Of a stretch of DNA of 64,000 bases, positions 1 through 10,600 are shown piece after piece (position 1 is the stretch's first letter; every line of letters begins with the position of its first letter). The translations under genes were made by a program, and so were the position numbers. Under the pieces are notes generated by a model. It did not search any database and was not told the DNA's origin. It worked only from the letters and a program-made list of their open reading frames with translations. Source of the stretch: Sisyra terminalis (Eukaryota > Arthropoda > Insecta > Neuroptera > Sisyridae); NCBI GenBank assembly GCA_958496175.1, contig CAUEGI010000001.1, positions 62,001 through 126,000 on the forward strand, read 5' to 3'.

Positions 1-99
1 GGCTTTGAAGTTGGAAAAAGTGAAAAAAATCGCCAATTTAGGCCTATTTTTGGGATTCTTCAGAATTTCGGCCGGAAAATTTTCGCCAAAAAAATGAAA

Positions 100-306
100 A
101 ATTGTATATTTAAAAATGATTTTTAGGCTTCTCGGAGCGTAACTAAGCCATTCCCGAAATCCCATTTCACTAAATTCGAAAATTCGAGGTCCCCCCCCAA
201 AAAAAAAAACCGAAAAAATTGTCTTCAGGATATGTTTTTTAGGCCTCCCGTGACGTAACTAAGCCATTCCCAGAGTCCTACTTCCCGAAAATCGAAAATT
301 CGGTAA
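100..306. repeat. Diverged tandem duplication, period 116 bp
   Basis: Two units share an 18-bp identical core (CGTAACTAAGCCATTCCC at 138-155 and 254-271), exactly 116 bp apart. Similarity extends on both sides: each core is preceded by a TTTTTAGGC-like stretch and followed by a block ending in GAAAATTCG. The units are separated by a C8 run (191-198) followed directly by an A11 run (199-209). Away from the core they differ at many positions, so the duplication is not recent. I do not recognise the family. It may be the edge of a dispersed element that continues left of the window. Confidence 0.7.
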
Positions 307-415
307 TTTTTTTGGGAATGACGACATTGGGTGGCGACGTATGTGTGACGTCATATATATGAAAAGAGTGACGTCACAAAAACATTGAGCAAAAATAAAA
401 TGAAAAATATATAGC

Positions 416-478
416 ATCATCGATCGATCATTTCGAACCCCGAAAGGTTGGAACTGTTCGATCGAATATTTCGATGAT
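416..478. repeat. Nested imperfect inverted repeat (possible hairpin)
   Basis: The outer arms ATCATCGA (416-423) and TCGATGAT (471-478) are perfect reverse complements. The inner arms TTCGAACC (432-439) and GGTTGGAA (446-453) pair at 7 of 8 positions around a 6-base loop. The sequence between the arms is rich in TCGATCGA-like self-complementary motifs. It could be the terminus or core of a short non-autonomous DNA element, but no target-site duplication was identified. Confidence 0.5.
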
Positions 479-558
479 ACAATGTCTGGAATGAGGAATT
501 AATGTTAATTAGATATATTATAAGCTGTAAGGAATAGAAATCAATTATTAGAAATTAT

Positions 559-645
559 AAAAATCCGGGACCAATCGGGATGCGAACCAGGGACCTCGAC
601 TCCGAACAACAGCAACGGCGACCAAGACGACTCGGCTATCAGATG
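559..645 (-). mobile_element. tRNA-derived fragment, probably a SINE head
   Basis: On the minus strand, TAGCCGAGTCG (638-628) matches the pol III A-box consensus. GGTTCGCATCC (588-578) matches the B-box except for C in place of the conserved A. The boxes start 50 nt apart, as in a tRNA with a long variable arm, and a T5 run at 563-559 sits where a pol III terminator would be. The flanking acceptor arms do not pair and the T stem is only partly complementary, so this is not a functional tRNA. A tRNA-derived SINE head or decayed tRNA pseudogene fits best. No SINE body or tail is defined. A 72-codon open frame over this stretch (541-759, minus) is incidental. Confidence 0.45.
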
Positions 646-1265
646 ATATATGTAAATGACCTTAAAACTCATACATAAACAATTCTTATGAGATTTTTGG
701 AAAATTGAAAAAAAAATTCGATCGATAGAGTAGGAATTTTCCAAAAATATTTTAACCATAGCTGCTCCATGTTAAAGTTGGAAAATTTTACTAAAAACAT
801 TGCAACATTTTAAGGTCCTTGATCCTTTTTATCGACAAAAACAAATTTGTATTTCAATAGAGTTTCTTCAGAAAATTAAAATTTATATATAAAATAAAAT
901 CGATTAGGACTTCAAAAAGTTGAGATATTTTTCGATATTGGCTTAATCGAATTATTCGATAATCTATCGAAAAACATTGATTTTACCTTACTTACCTCTT
1001 CGTTGCATTATCTTAACTTTTCTTTGTATCTTAACTCTGAAATATAAAATTCAAGAGGATGGGTGCGGAAAATCGAATTGAAAAAATATATTCAATTAAA
1101 ATAAATTTATTAATGTTAAATATCAATACAGTTTATAAAAAGTTACAATATTAGTTTATCCATTATTACAAGAGTTTATATAATTTATGTAAAAGTATCA
1201 ATTATTAAAATCGTATAGAAATATAAAGTTAGTAAAATTTTCTTGATTTACAGATATTTTCACTA
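646..1265. other. AT-rich intergenic sequence, no gene seen
   Basis: This stretch has very low GC and scattered TCGAT/ATCGA motifs (for example around 940-975). I see no convincing open frame, tRNA or splice-bounded exon. AATAAATTTATT near 1100-1111 contains a polyadenylation-signal hexamer on both strands. It could serve a minus-strand transcript from the exon-like segments at 1448-1686, but that link is speculative. Confidence 0.5.
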
Positions 1266-1299
1266 TTTATCACTTAAACCACTTTATCACTTAAACCAC
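1266..1299. repeat. 17-bp tandem repeat, two copies
   Basis: TTTATCACTTAAACCAC occurs twice without a gap (1266-1282 and 1283-1299), and a partial third copy (TTTATAACTT) follows. It is a small local duplication just downstream, on the minus strand, of the exon-like segments. Confidence 0.85.
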
Positions 1300-1447
1300 T
1301 TTATAACTTCACATTCACTGAATTATTAAAACACAATTTACAGCACAGATTGTTGTAGTAAATCCATTAGTGATCTTCTCGGTAGATATCAATTGTGGAA
1401 ATGATATCCTATATGAATTTGATGGATGATCCTCCAAAGATCCGCAT

Positions 1448-1686
1448 TTATTCCTCAAACGTCCATTCGGAAATGATGAACATCTCAACTCCAATGAATA
1501 ATTCTCCGTTGTCATCGGTCAGCTTCTTCTGGAACGAAAAGATCAATAAATAATCAAAAATCAATAATAAAATATTTGGAGGTCTCAAAAGTACAGCGAC
1601 TTACCAATCATTTATCTCCCAAAATGATGATACTTTCTTCAGCGCAAAAACAATGTCTTGGTCCTTAGTTTCTTGGTAATTTGGAT
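1448..1686 (-). pseudogene. Two exon-like segments with a 76-nt intron; frames do not join
   Basis: Read on the minus strand, a pyrimidine-rich TTTTTACAG acceptor precedes 1686. The segment 1686-1605 is open in one frame (containing FALKKVSSFWEIND) and ends at a consensus donor G|GTAAGT at 1604. A 76-nt AT-rich intron follows, ending TTCGTTCCAG at 1529. The segment 1528-1448 then reads KKLTDDNGELFIGVEMFIIS and on to a TAA. Both peptides look coding-like in composition. However, the first exon leaves two bases (TG) and the second is open only if entered at a codon boundary. The canonical splice therefore makes a TGA at the junction, and unspliced read-through stops at TAA one codon later. Either this is a decayed gene end, the real message ends here, or one segment is chance. 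I do not recognise the protein, and no start codon or upstream exon was found. A 66-codon frame at 1315-1515 overlaps in another phase and is probably incidental. Confidence 0.3.
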
Positions 1687-1874
1687 CTGTAAAAATATAT
1701 TTAATTAATATTTAAACAAACTATACTTTCTAGGGACATTAACTTGAATACTGGGGAACATATGGCGCAGCCCATTTACATAATTTCCATAATGAAACAA
1801 TGATTGCTAAACTTCTGCATTTATTAACAAAGTTGCAAGATTGCTTTTTCTGATAAGGGCTGTTTTTTCAAAGT
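1687..1874. other. AT-rich intron-like or intergenic sequence
   Basis: This stretch lies upstream, on the minus strand, of the exon-like segment at 1605-1686. The first 50 bases are AT-rich and would be the end of an intron if that exon is real. A short minus-strand open stretch around 1745-1810 has no good splice sites. Nothing here can be called a gene. Confidence 0.4.
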
Positions 1875-1986
1875 TTCAAAAAGGACAATTTTCAAGTACA
1901 AAAAAAGGATATAAGAGATGGTTTTCTTTCGCAGAAAATTGCTGCCATTTAAAACTGAATCATTCTTAACTGTATTGCAAAAATCA
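1875..1986 (+). repeat. Dispersed direct repeat, copy 1
   Basis: This segment aligns along its whole length with 2997-3110. The two share TTCAAAAAGGACAATTTTC at the left end, an AAAAGGATATAAG(A/G)GATG block, and a TGCAAAAA(A)TCA right end. They differ by substitutions and small indels, so this is an old duplication or two copies of an unrecognised dispersed repeat. Confidence 0.7.
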
Positions 1987-2996
1987 GCTCTCCATGAGGA
2001 GGACTTTCAATTACAACCATGGTTTAAGTCGCTATTATGCCTAATTCGGTGATCAAAACCTGATCTTTTATTATCTTCCTGTTTATCCCGTGGATTGATA
2101 TATTCTTCTGATATTCACAATACTTAAGCTGCACTCCCAGTGGCTTACATTTACAGATGATTTGATTAGATTCTTCTCTGAATGAATTATTTTTAAATAT
2201 ATTTTAATAATACATTTTTGTCGTTCATTAGTTAGTTAAACGTTGGAAAATATCTACCAAAGTAACAGAAAGTACATATAATCTCATATAAACATTGCGT
2301 CCATACCTACAATTTCACAATAAACATTATCTGTTCCACATTTATTTATTTCGATTCTGATTTTATGAAGTTAAAATGTAACATTGGCCATCAGCTCAAA
2401 CAACCATAACATAAAATATTCAATTTAATTGGATAAACTAAAGTCAATTTAGAACTAATAACTTTCAAAAATAAGCTGTCACATTGACATGTATCGTACC
2501 TCCATCTATGCTACAACGTGTGAACTCTTGACATGTATGTCAATTGAACCACCTTAAGTTTTTAGTGCCACCTATGAGTCAGGTGGATGTACTCATAGCT
2601 TCCAACAAAAGTCGAATGCATTTTGGCGTTGTCTTAATTTAAAATTCTAAACAATTCGAATTGTCAACCAATTAGATATATGTTAGAAAAAAAAAACAAT
2701 AATTTAAAAACTGAATTATGAACTTACTGCTTTTGATTTTTCACATATAAGAGATGCAATTGACTACATGGAAACTGGTAAAAATTGAACAAACTTACAA
2801 TGGAGAAATCCAAACAGAAAGTTTAAGTCCTCCCATACAAGCTGTGCTAATTATTTCGAAAACAAAGCTCGTTTAAGGGATGAAATCAACAATCCATGTG
2901 GCAGAAAAAATTATAAAACCATCCAATCTTCAATCGCCTGTAACACCGTTAAATAAAGGTTTTTTTCGAACCAATATCGCAATATCGATTCAAATT
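1987..2996. other. AT-rich non-coding stretch, nothing recognised
   Basis: About 1 kb of AT-rich sequence between the two direct-repeat copies. I see no long open frame, no tRNA and no terminal inverted repeat. The more GC-balanced patch near 2500-2620 (around TCAGGTGGATGTACTCATAG) has no interpretable frame on either strand. Confidence 0.5.
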
Positions 2997-3110
2997 TTCA
3001 AAAAGGACAATTTTCGAGTGCTTAAAAAGGATATAAGGGATGTTTTGTTTCGCCAAAATTGAGTTGAATATTAAAGATTAAATCATCCTTAACCATGATG
3101 CAAAAAATCA
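2997..3110 (+). repeat. Dispersed direct repeat, copy 2
   Basis: Partner of 1875-1986 in the same orientation, about 1.12 kb downstream. It ends 127 bp before the first satellite A monomer. A 60-codon plus-strand frame (2880-3062) runs into this copy. The corresponding part of copy 1 has length differences that break that frame, so coding is unlikely. Confidence 0.7.
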
Positions 3111-3237
3111 TAAGCATTGGTTCACTAGATCCTTGGAAAATTAAATAGGGAAATTAAGGAGGTGAAAACCCTTGCACCCAATTGGCTTGAAAAAAGGTCA
3201 TTTTTGAGGGGTGACTTTTCCTTATAACAAGAAATTG
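3111..3237. other. Boundary between unique flank and satellite A
   Basis: Unique sequence ends in GAAATTGT and satellite A starts abruptly with AAAATAACCGCAATGATATC at about 3238. No transposon end, direct repeat or gene is visible at the border. The switch from no A-like sequence to regular monomers takes place within a few bases. Confidence 0.6.
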
Positions 3238-3239
3238 TA

Positions 3240-6200
3240 AAATAACCGCAATGATATCCGCAAAAATAACCGCAATAATATCCGCAAAAATAACCGCAAT
3301 AATATCCGCAAAAATAACCGCAAATATTACCGCAAAATAACCGCAATAATATCCGCAAAAATAACCGCAAATGTAACCGCAAAATAACCGCAATAATATC
3401 CGCAATGATATCCGCAAAAATAACCTCAAATATTACCGCAAAATAACCGCAATAATATCCGCAAAAATAACCGCAAAAATAACCGCAATAATATCCGCAT
3501 AAATAAACGCAATAATGTCCGCAAAAATAACCGCAAATGTTACCGCAAAATAACCGCAATAATATCCGCAAAAATAACCGCAATATTTCTCGCAAAAATA
3601 ACCGCAAATATTACCGCAAAATAACCGGAAATATCATCGCAAAATAACCGCAATAATATCCGCAAAAATAACCGCAATAATATCCGCAAAAATAACCGCA
3701 ATTATATCCGCAAAAATAACCGCCATATTATCCGCAAAAATAACCGCTTATATTTGCGCAAAATAACCGCAATAATATCCGCAAAAATAACCGCAAATAT
3801 TACCGCAAAATAACCGCAATGATATCCGCAAAAATAAACGCAATATTACTCGCAAAAATAACCGCAAATATTACCGCAAAATAACCGCAATAATATCCGC
3901 AAAAATAACGGAAAATGTTACCGCAAAATAACCGCATTAATATCCGCAAAAAAAACCGCAATATTACTCGCAAAAATAACCGCAAATATTACCGCAAAAT
4001 AACCGGAAATATCATCGCAAAATAACCGCAATAATATCCGCCAAAATAACCGCAATAATATCCGCACACATAACCGCAATTATATCCGCAAAAATAACCG
4101 CCATATTATCCGCAAAAATAACCGCTTATATTTGCGCCAATTAACCGCAATAATATCCGCAAAAATAACCGCAAATATTACCGCAAAATAACCGCAATAA
4201 TAATTGCAAAAATAATCGCGATAATATCCGCAATAATATCCGCAAAAATAAGCGCAAATATCACCGCAAAATGACCGCAATAATATCCGCAAAAATAACC
4301 GCAAATGTTACCGCAAAATAACCGCAATAATATCCGCAATTATATCCGCAAAAATATCCGCAAATATTACCGCAAAATAACCGCAATAATAATTGCAAAA
4401 ATAACCGCACTAATATCCGCAGTAATATTCGCAAAAATAACCTTAAATATTACGGCAAAATAACCGCAAATATCACCGCAAAATAACCGCAATAATATCC
4501 GCAAAAATAACCGCAAATATTACCGCAAAATATCCGCAATAATATCCGCAAAAATAATCGCAAATATTACAGCAAAATAACCGCAAATATCACCGCAAAA
4601 TGACCGCAATAATATCCGCAATTATATCCGCAAAAATATCCGCAAATATTACCGCAAAATAACCGCGATAAAAATTGCAAAAATAACCGCCATAATATCC
4701 GCAATAATATTCGCAAAAATAACCTTAAATATTACGGCAAAATAACCGCAAATATCACCGCAAAATAACCGCAATAATATCCGCAAAAATAACCGCAAAT
4801 ATTACCGCAAAATATCCGCAATAATATCCGCAAAAATATCCGCAAATGTTACCGCAAAATAACCGCAATAATATCCGCAAAAATAACCGCTAATATTACC
4901 GCAAAATAACCGCAATGATATCCGCAAAATTAACCGCAAATATTATCGCAAAATAACCGCAAAAATAACCGCAAATATTACCGCAAAACAACCGCAATAA
5001 TATCCGCCAAAATAACCGCAAATATTACCGCAAAATAACCGCAATGATATCCGCAAAAATAACCGCAATAATATCCGCAAAAATAACCGCAAATATTACC
5101 GCAAAATAACCGCAATAATATCCGCAAAAATAACCGCAAATGAAACCGCAAAATAACCGCAATAATATCCGCAATGATATCCGCAAAAATAACCTCAAAT
5201 ATTACCGCAAAATAACCGCAATAATATCCGCAAAAATATCCGCAAAAATAACCGCAATAATATCCGCATAAATAAACGCAATAATGTCCGCAAAAATAAC
5301 CGCAAATGTTACCGCAAAATAACCGCAATAATATCCGCAAAAATAACCGCAATATTTCTCGCAAAAATAACCGCAAATATTACCGCAAAATTACCGGAAT
5401 TATCATCGCAAAATAACCGCAATAATATCCGCAAAAATAACCGCCATATAATCCGCAAAAATAACCGCTTATATTTGCTCAAAATAACCGCAATAATATC
5501 CGCAAAAATAACCGCAAATATTACCGCAAAATAACCGCAATGATATCCGCAAAAATAAACGCAATATTACTCGCAAAAATAACCGCAAATATTACCTCTA
5601 AATAACCGCAATAATATCCGCAAAAATAACTGAAAATGTTACCGCAAAATAACCGCATTAATATCCGCAAAAAAAACCGCAATATTACTCGCAAAAATAA
5701 CCGCAAATATTACCGCAAAATAACCGGAAATATCATCGCAAAATAACCGCAATAATATCCGCAAAAATAACCGCAATAATATCCGCAAACATAACCGCAA
5801 TTATATCCGCAAAAATAACCGCCATATTATCTGCAAAAATAACCGCTTATATTTGCGCAAAATAACCGCAATAATATCCGCAAAAATAACCGCAAATATT
5901 ACCGCAAAATAACCGCAATAATAATTGCAAAAATAACCGCCATAATATCCGCAATAATATCCGCAAAAATAACCGCAAATATTACAGCAAAATAACCGCA
6001 AATATCTTCGCAAAATGACCGCAATAATATCCGCAAAAATAACCGCAAATGTTACCGCAAAATAACCGCAATAATATCCGCAATTATATCCGCAATTATA
6101 TCCGCAAAAATATCCGCAAATATTACCGCAAAATAACCGCAATAATAATTGCAAAAATAACCGCACTAATATCCGCAGTAATATTCGCAAAAATAACCTT

Positions 6201-6670
6201 AAATATTACGGCAAAATAACCGCAAATATCTCCGCAAAATAACCGCAATAATATCCGCAAAAATAACCGCAAATATTACCGCAAAATATCCGCAATAATA
6301 TCCGCAAAAATAATCGCAAATATTACAGCAAAATAACCGCCAATATCACCGCAAAATGACCGCAATAATATCCGCAAAAATAACCGCAAATGTTACCGCA
6401 AAATAACCGCAATAATATCCGCAATTATATCCGCAAAAATATCCGCAAATATTACCGCATAATAACCGCAATAATAATTGCAAAAATAACCGCCATAATA
6501 TCCGCAATAATATTCGCAAAAATAACCTTAAATATTACGGCAAAATAACCGCAAATATCACCGCAAAATAACCGCAATAATATCCGCAAAAATAACCGCA
6601 AATATTACCGCAAAATATCCGCAATAATATCCGCAAAAATATCCGCAAATGTTACCGCAAAATAACCGCA
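3240..6670 (+). repeat. Tandem duplication of ~1.7-1.8 kb within left satellite A
   Basis: The order of rare variants at 3240-4880 recurs at about 5035-6670. Examples are the CGCATAAATAAACGC half-units (near 3496 and 5266), CAATATTTCTCGC (near 3580 and 5350), and the CGCACTAATATCCGCAGTAA segment (near 4406 and 6163). The offset drifts from about 1,769 to 1,721 bp and then slightly upward, showing later monomer-scale gains and losses inside the copies. Confidence 0.75.
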
Positions 6671-7639
6671 ATAATATCCGCAAAAATAACCGCAAATATT
6701 ATCGCAAAATAACCGCAATAATATCCGCAAAAATAACCGCAAATGTTACCGCAAAATAACCGCAATAATATCCGCAAAAATAACCGCAAATGTTACCGCA
6801 AAATAACCGCAATAATATCCGCAAAAATATCCGCAAATGTTACCGCAACTTAACCGCAATAATATCCGCAAAAATAACCGCAATATTACTCGCAAAAATA
6901 ACCGCAAATATTACCGCAAAATAACCGGAAATATCATTGCAAAATAACCGCAATAATATCCGCAAAAATCACCGCTAATATTACCGCAAAATAACCGCAA
7001 TGATATCCGCAAAATTAACCGCAAATATTACCGCAAAATAACCGCAAATATTACCTCAAAATAACCGCAATGATATCCGCTAAAATAACCGCAATAATAT
7101 CCGCAAAAATAACCGCAAATATTACCGCAAAATATCCGCCATAATATCCGCAAAAATAATCGCAAATATAACAGCAAAATAACCGCCAATATCACCGCAA
7201 AATGACCGCAATAATATCCGCAAAAATAACCGCAAATGTTACCGCAAAATAACCGCAATAATATCCGCAATTATATCCGCAAAAATATCCGCAAATATTT
7301 CCGCAAAATAACCGCAATAATAATTGCAAAAATAACCGCCATAATATCCGCAATAATATTCGCAAAAATAACCTTAAATATTACGGCAAAATAACCGCAA
7401 ATATCACCGCAAAATAACCGCAATAATATCCGCAAAAATAACCGCAAATATTACCGCAAAATATCCGCAATAATATCCGCAAAAATATCCGCAAATGTTA
7501 CCGCAAAATAACCGCAATAATATCCGCAAAAATAACCGCAAATATTATCGCAAAATAACCGCAATAATATCCGCAAAAATAACCGCAAATGTTACCGCAA
7601 AATAACCGCAATAATATCCGCAAAAATAACCGCAAATGT

Positions 7640-10600
7640 TACCGCAAAATAACCGCAATAATGTCCGCAAAAATATCCGCAAATGTTACCGCAACTTAAC
7701 CGCAATAATATCCGCAAAAATAACCGCAATATTACTCGCAAAAATAACCGCAAATATTACCGCAAAATAACCGGAAATATCATTGCAAAATAACCGCAAT
7801 AATATCCGCAAAAATCACCGCTAATATTACCGCAAAATAACCGCAATGATATCCGCAAAATTAACCGCAAATATTACCGCAAAATAACCGCAATAATATC
7901 CGCAAAAATAACCGCAAATATTACCTCAAAATAACCGCAATGATATCCGCAAAAATAACCGCAAAAATATCCGCAAAAATTACCGCAAATATTGCCGCAA
8001 ATTATCCGCAATGATATCCGCAAAAATAACCGCAATAATATCCGCAAAATTAACCACAAATATTACCGCAAAATAACCTGAAATATCATCGCAAAATAAC
8101 CGCAATAATATCCGCAAAAATAAGCGCAAAAATAACCGCAATAATATCCGCAAAAATAACCGCAATAATATTAGCAAATATTACGGCAAAATAACCGCAA
8201 ATATCACCGCAAAATAACCGCAATTATATCCGCAAAAATAACCGCAAATATTTCCGCATAATAACCGCAATAAAATCCGCAAAAATAACCGCAAATATTA
8301 CCGCAAATTAACGGCAATGATATCTGCACAAATTACCGTTATATTACTCGCAAAAATAACCGCAAATATTATTGCAAAATAACAGCAAATTTTACCGCAG
8401 AATAACCGCAATAATATCCGCAAAAATAACCGCAAATATTTCCGCATAATAACCGCAATAAAATCCGCAAAAATAACCGCAAATATTACCGCAAATTAAC
8501 CGCAATGATATCCGCAAAAATTACCGTTATATTACTCGCAAAAATAACCGCAAATATTACCGCAAAATAACCGCAATGATATCCGCAAAAATTTACGTTA
8601 TATTACTCGCAAAAATAACCGCAAATATTACCGCAAAATAACCGCAATGATATCCGCAAAAATTACCGTTATATTACTCGCAAAAATAACCGCAAATATT
8701 ACCGCAAAATAACCGCAATGATATCCGCAAAAATTACCGTTATATTACTCGCAAAAATAACCGCAAATATTACCGCAAAATAACCGCAATAATATCCGCA
8801 AAAATAACCGCAAATATTACCGCAAAACAACCGCAGTAATATCCGCAAAAATAATCGCAAATATTACAGCAAAATAACCGCAAATATCACCGCAAAATGA
8901 CCGCAATAATATCCGCAAAAATAACCGCAAATGTTACCGCAAAATAACCGCAATAATATCCGCAATTATATCCGCAAAAATATCCGCAAATATTACCGCA
9001 AAATAACCGCAATAATAATTGCAAAAATAACCGCCATAATATCCGCAATAATATTCGCAAAAATAACCTTAAATATTACGGCAAAATAACCGCAAATATC
9101 ACCGCAAAATAACCGCAATAATATCCGCAAAAATAACCGCAAATATTACCGCAAAATATCCGCAATAATATCCGAAAAAATATCCGCAAATGTTACCGCA
9201 AAATAACCGCAATAATATTCGCAAAAATAACCGCTAATATTACCGCAAAATAACCGCAATGATATCCGCAAAAATAACCGCAAATATTACCGCAAAATAA
9301 CCGCAATGATATCCGCTAAAATAACCGCAATAATATCCGCAAAAATAACCGCATATATTACCGCTAAATAACCGCAATGATATCCGCAAAAATAACCGCA
9401 ATATTACTCGCAAAATAACCGCAATAATATCCGCAAAAATAACCGCAAATGTTTCCGCAAAATAACCGCAATAATATCCGCAAAAATAACCGCAATAATA
9501 TCCGCAAAAATAACCGCAAATGATACCGCAAAATAACCGCAATAATATCCGCAAAAATAACCGCAATATTACTCGCAAAAATAACCGCAAATATTACCGC
9601 AAAATAACCGGAAATATCATTGCAAAATATTCGCAAAAATAACCGCAAATATTACCGCAAAATAAACGCAATGATATCCGCAAAAATAACCGCAAATATT
9701 ACCGCAAAATAACCTGAAATATCTTCGCAAAATAAACGCAATAATATCCGCAAAAATAAGCGCAAAAATAACCGCAATAATATCCGCAAAAATAACCGCA
9801 AATGTTACCGCAAAATAACCGCAATAATATCCGCAAAAATAACCGCAAATGTTACCGCAAAATAACCGCAATAATATCCGCAAAAATATCCGCAAATGTT
9901 ACCGCAACTTAACCGCAATAATATCCGCAAAAATAACCGCAATATTACTCGCAAAAATAACCGCAAATATTACCGCAAAATAACCGGAAATATCATTGCA
10001 AAATAACCGCAATAATATCCGCAAAAATCACCGCTAATATTACCGCAAAATAACCGCAATGATATCCGCAAAATTAACCGCAAATATTACCGCAAAATAA
10101 CCGCAATAATATCCGCAAAAATAACCGCAAATATTACCTCAAAATAACCGCAATGATATCCGCAAAAATAACCTTAAAAATATCCGCAAAAATTACCGCA
10201 AATATTGCCGCAAATTATCCGCAATGATATCCGCAAAAATAACCGCAATAATATCCGCAAAATTAACCACAAATATTACCGCAAAATAACCTGAAATATC
10301 ATCGCAAAATAACCGCAATAATATCCGCAAAAATAAGCGCAAAAATAACCGCAATAATATCCGCAAAAATAACCGCAATAATATTAGCAAATATTACGGC
10401 AAAATAACCGCAAATATCACCGCAAAATAACCGCAATTATATCCGCAAAAATAACCGCAAATATTTCCGCATAATAACCGCAATAAAATCCGCAAAAATA
10501 ACCGCAAATATTACCGCAAATTAACGGCAATGATATCTGCACAAATTACCGTTATATTACTCGCAAAAATAACCGCAAATATTATTGCAAAATAACAGCA

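Noticed and set aside
541..759. 72-codon minus-strand frame as a protein gene.
   Set aside because: It overlaps the tRNA-derived fragment and shows no protein-like features.
1315..1515. 66-codon minus-strand frame as a gene.
   Set aside because: It overlaps the exon-like segment at 1448-1528 in a different phase. It has no supported splice or start context beyond an internal ATG, and I do not recognise the product.
2880..3062. 60-codon plus-strand frame as a protein gene.
   Set aside because: It runs into the dispersed direct repeat, and the paired copy at 1875-1986 does not preserve the frame.
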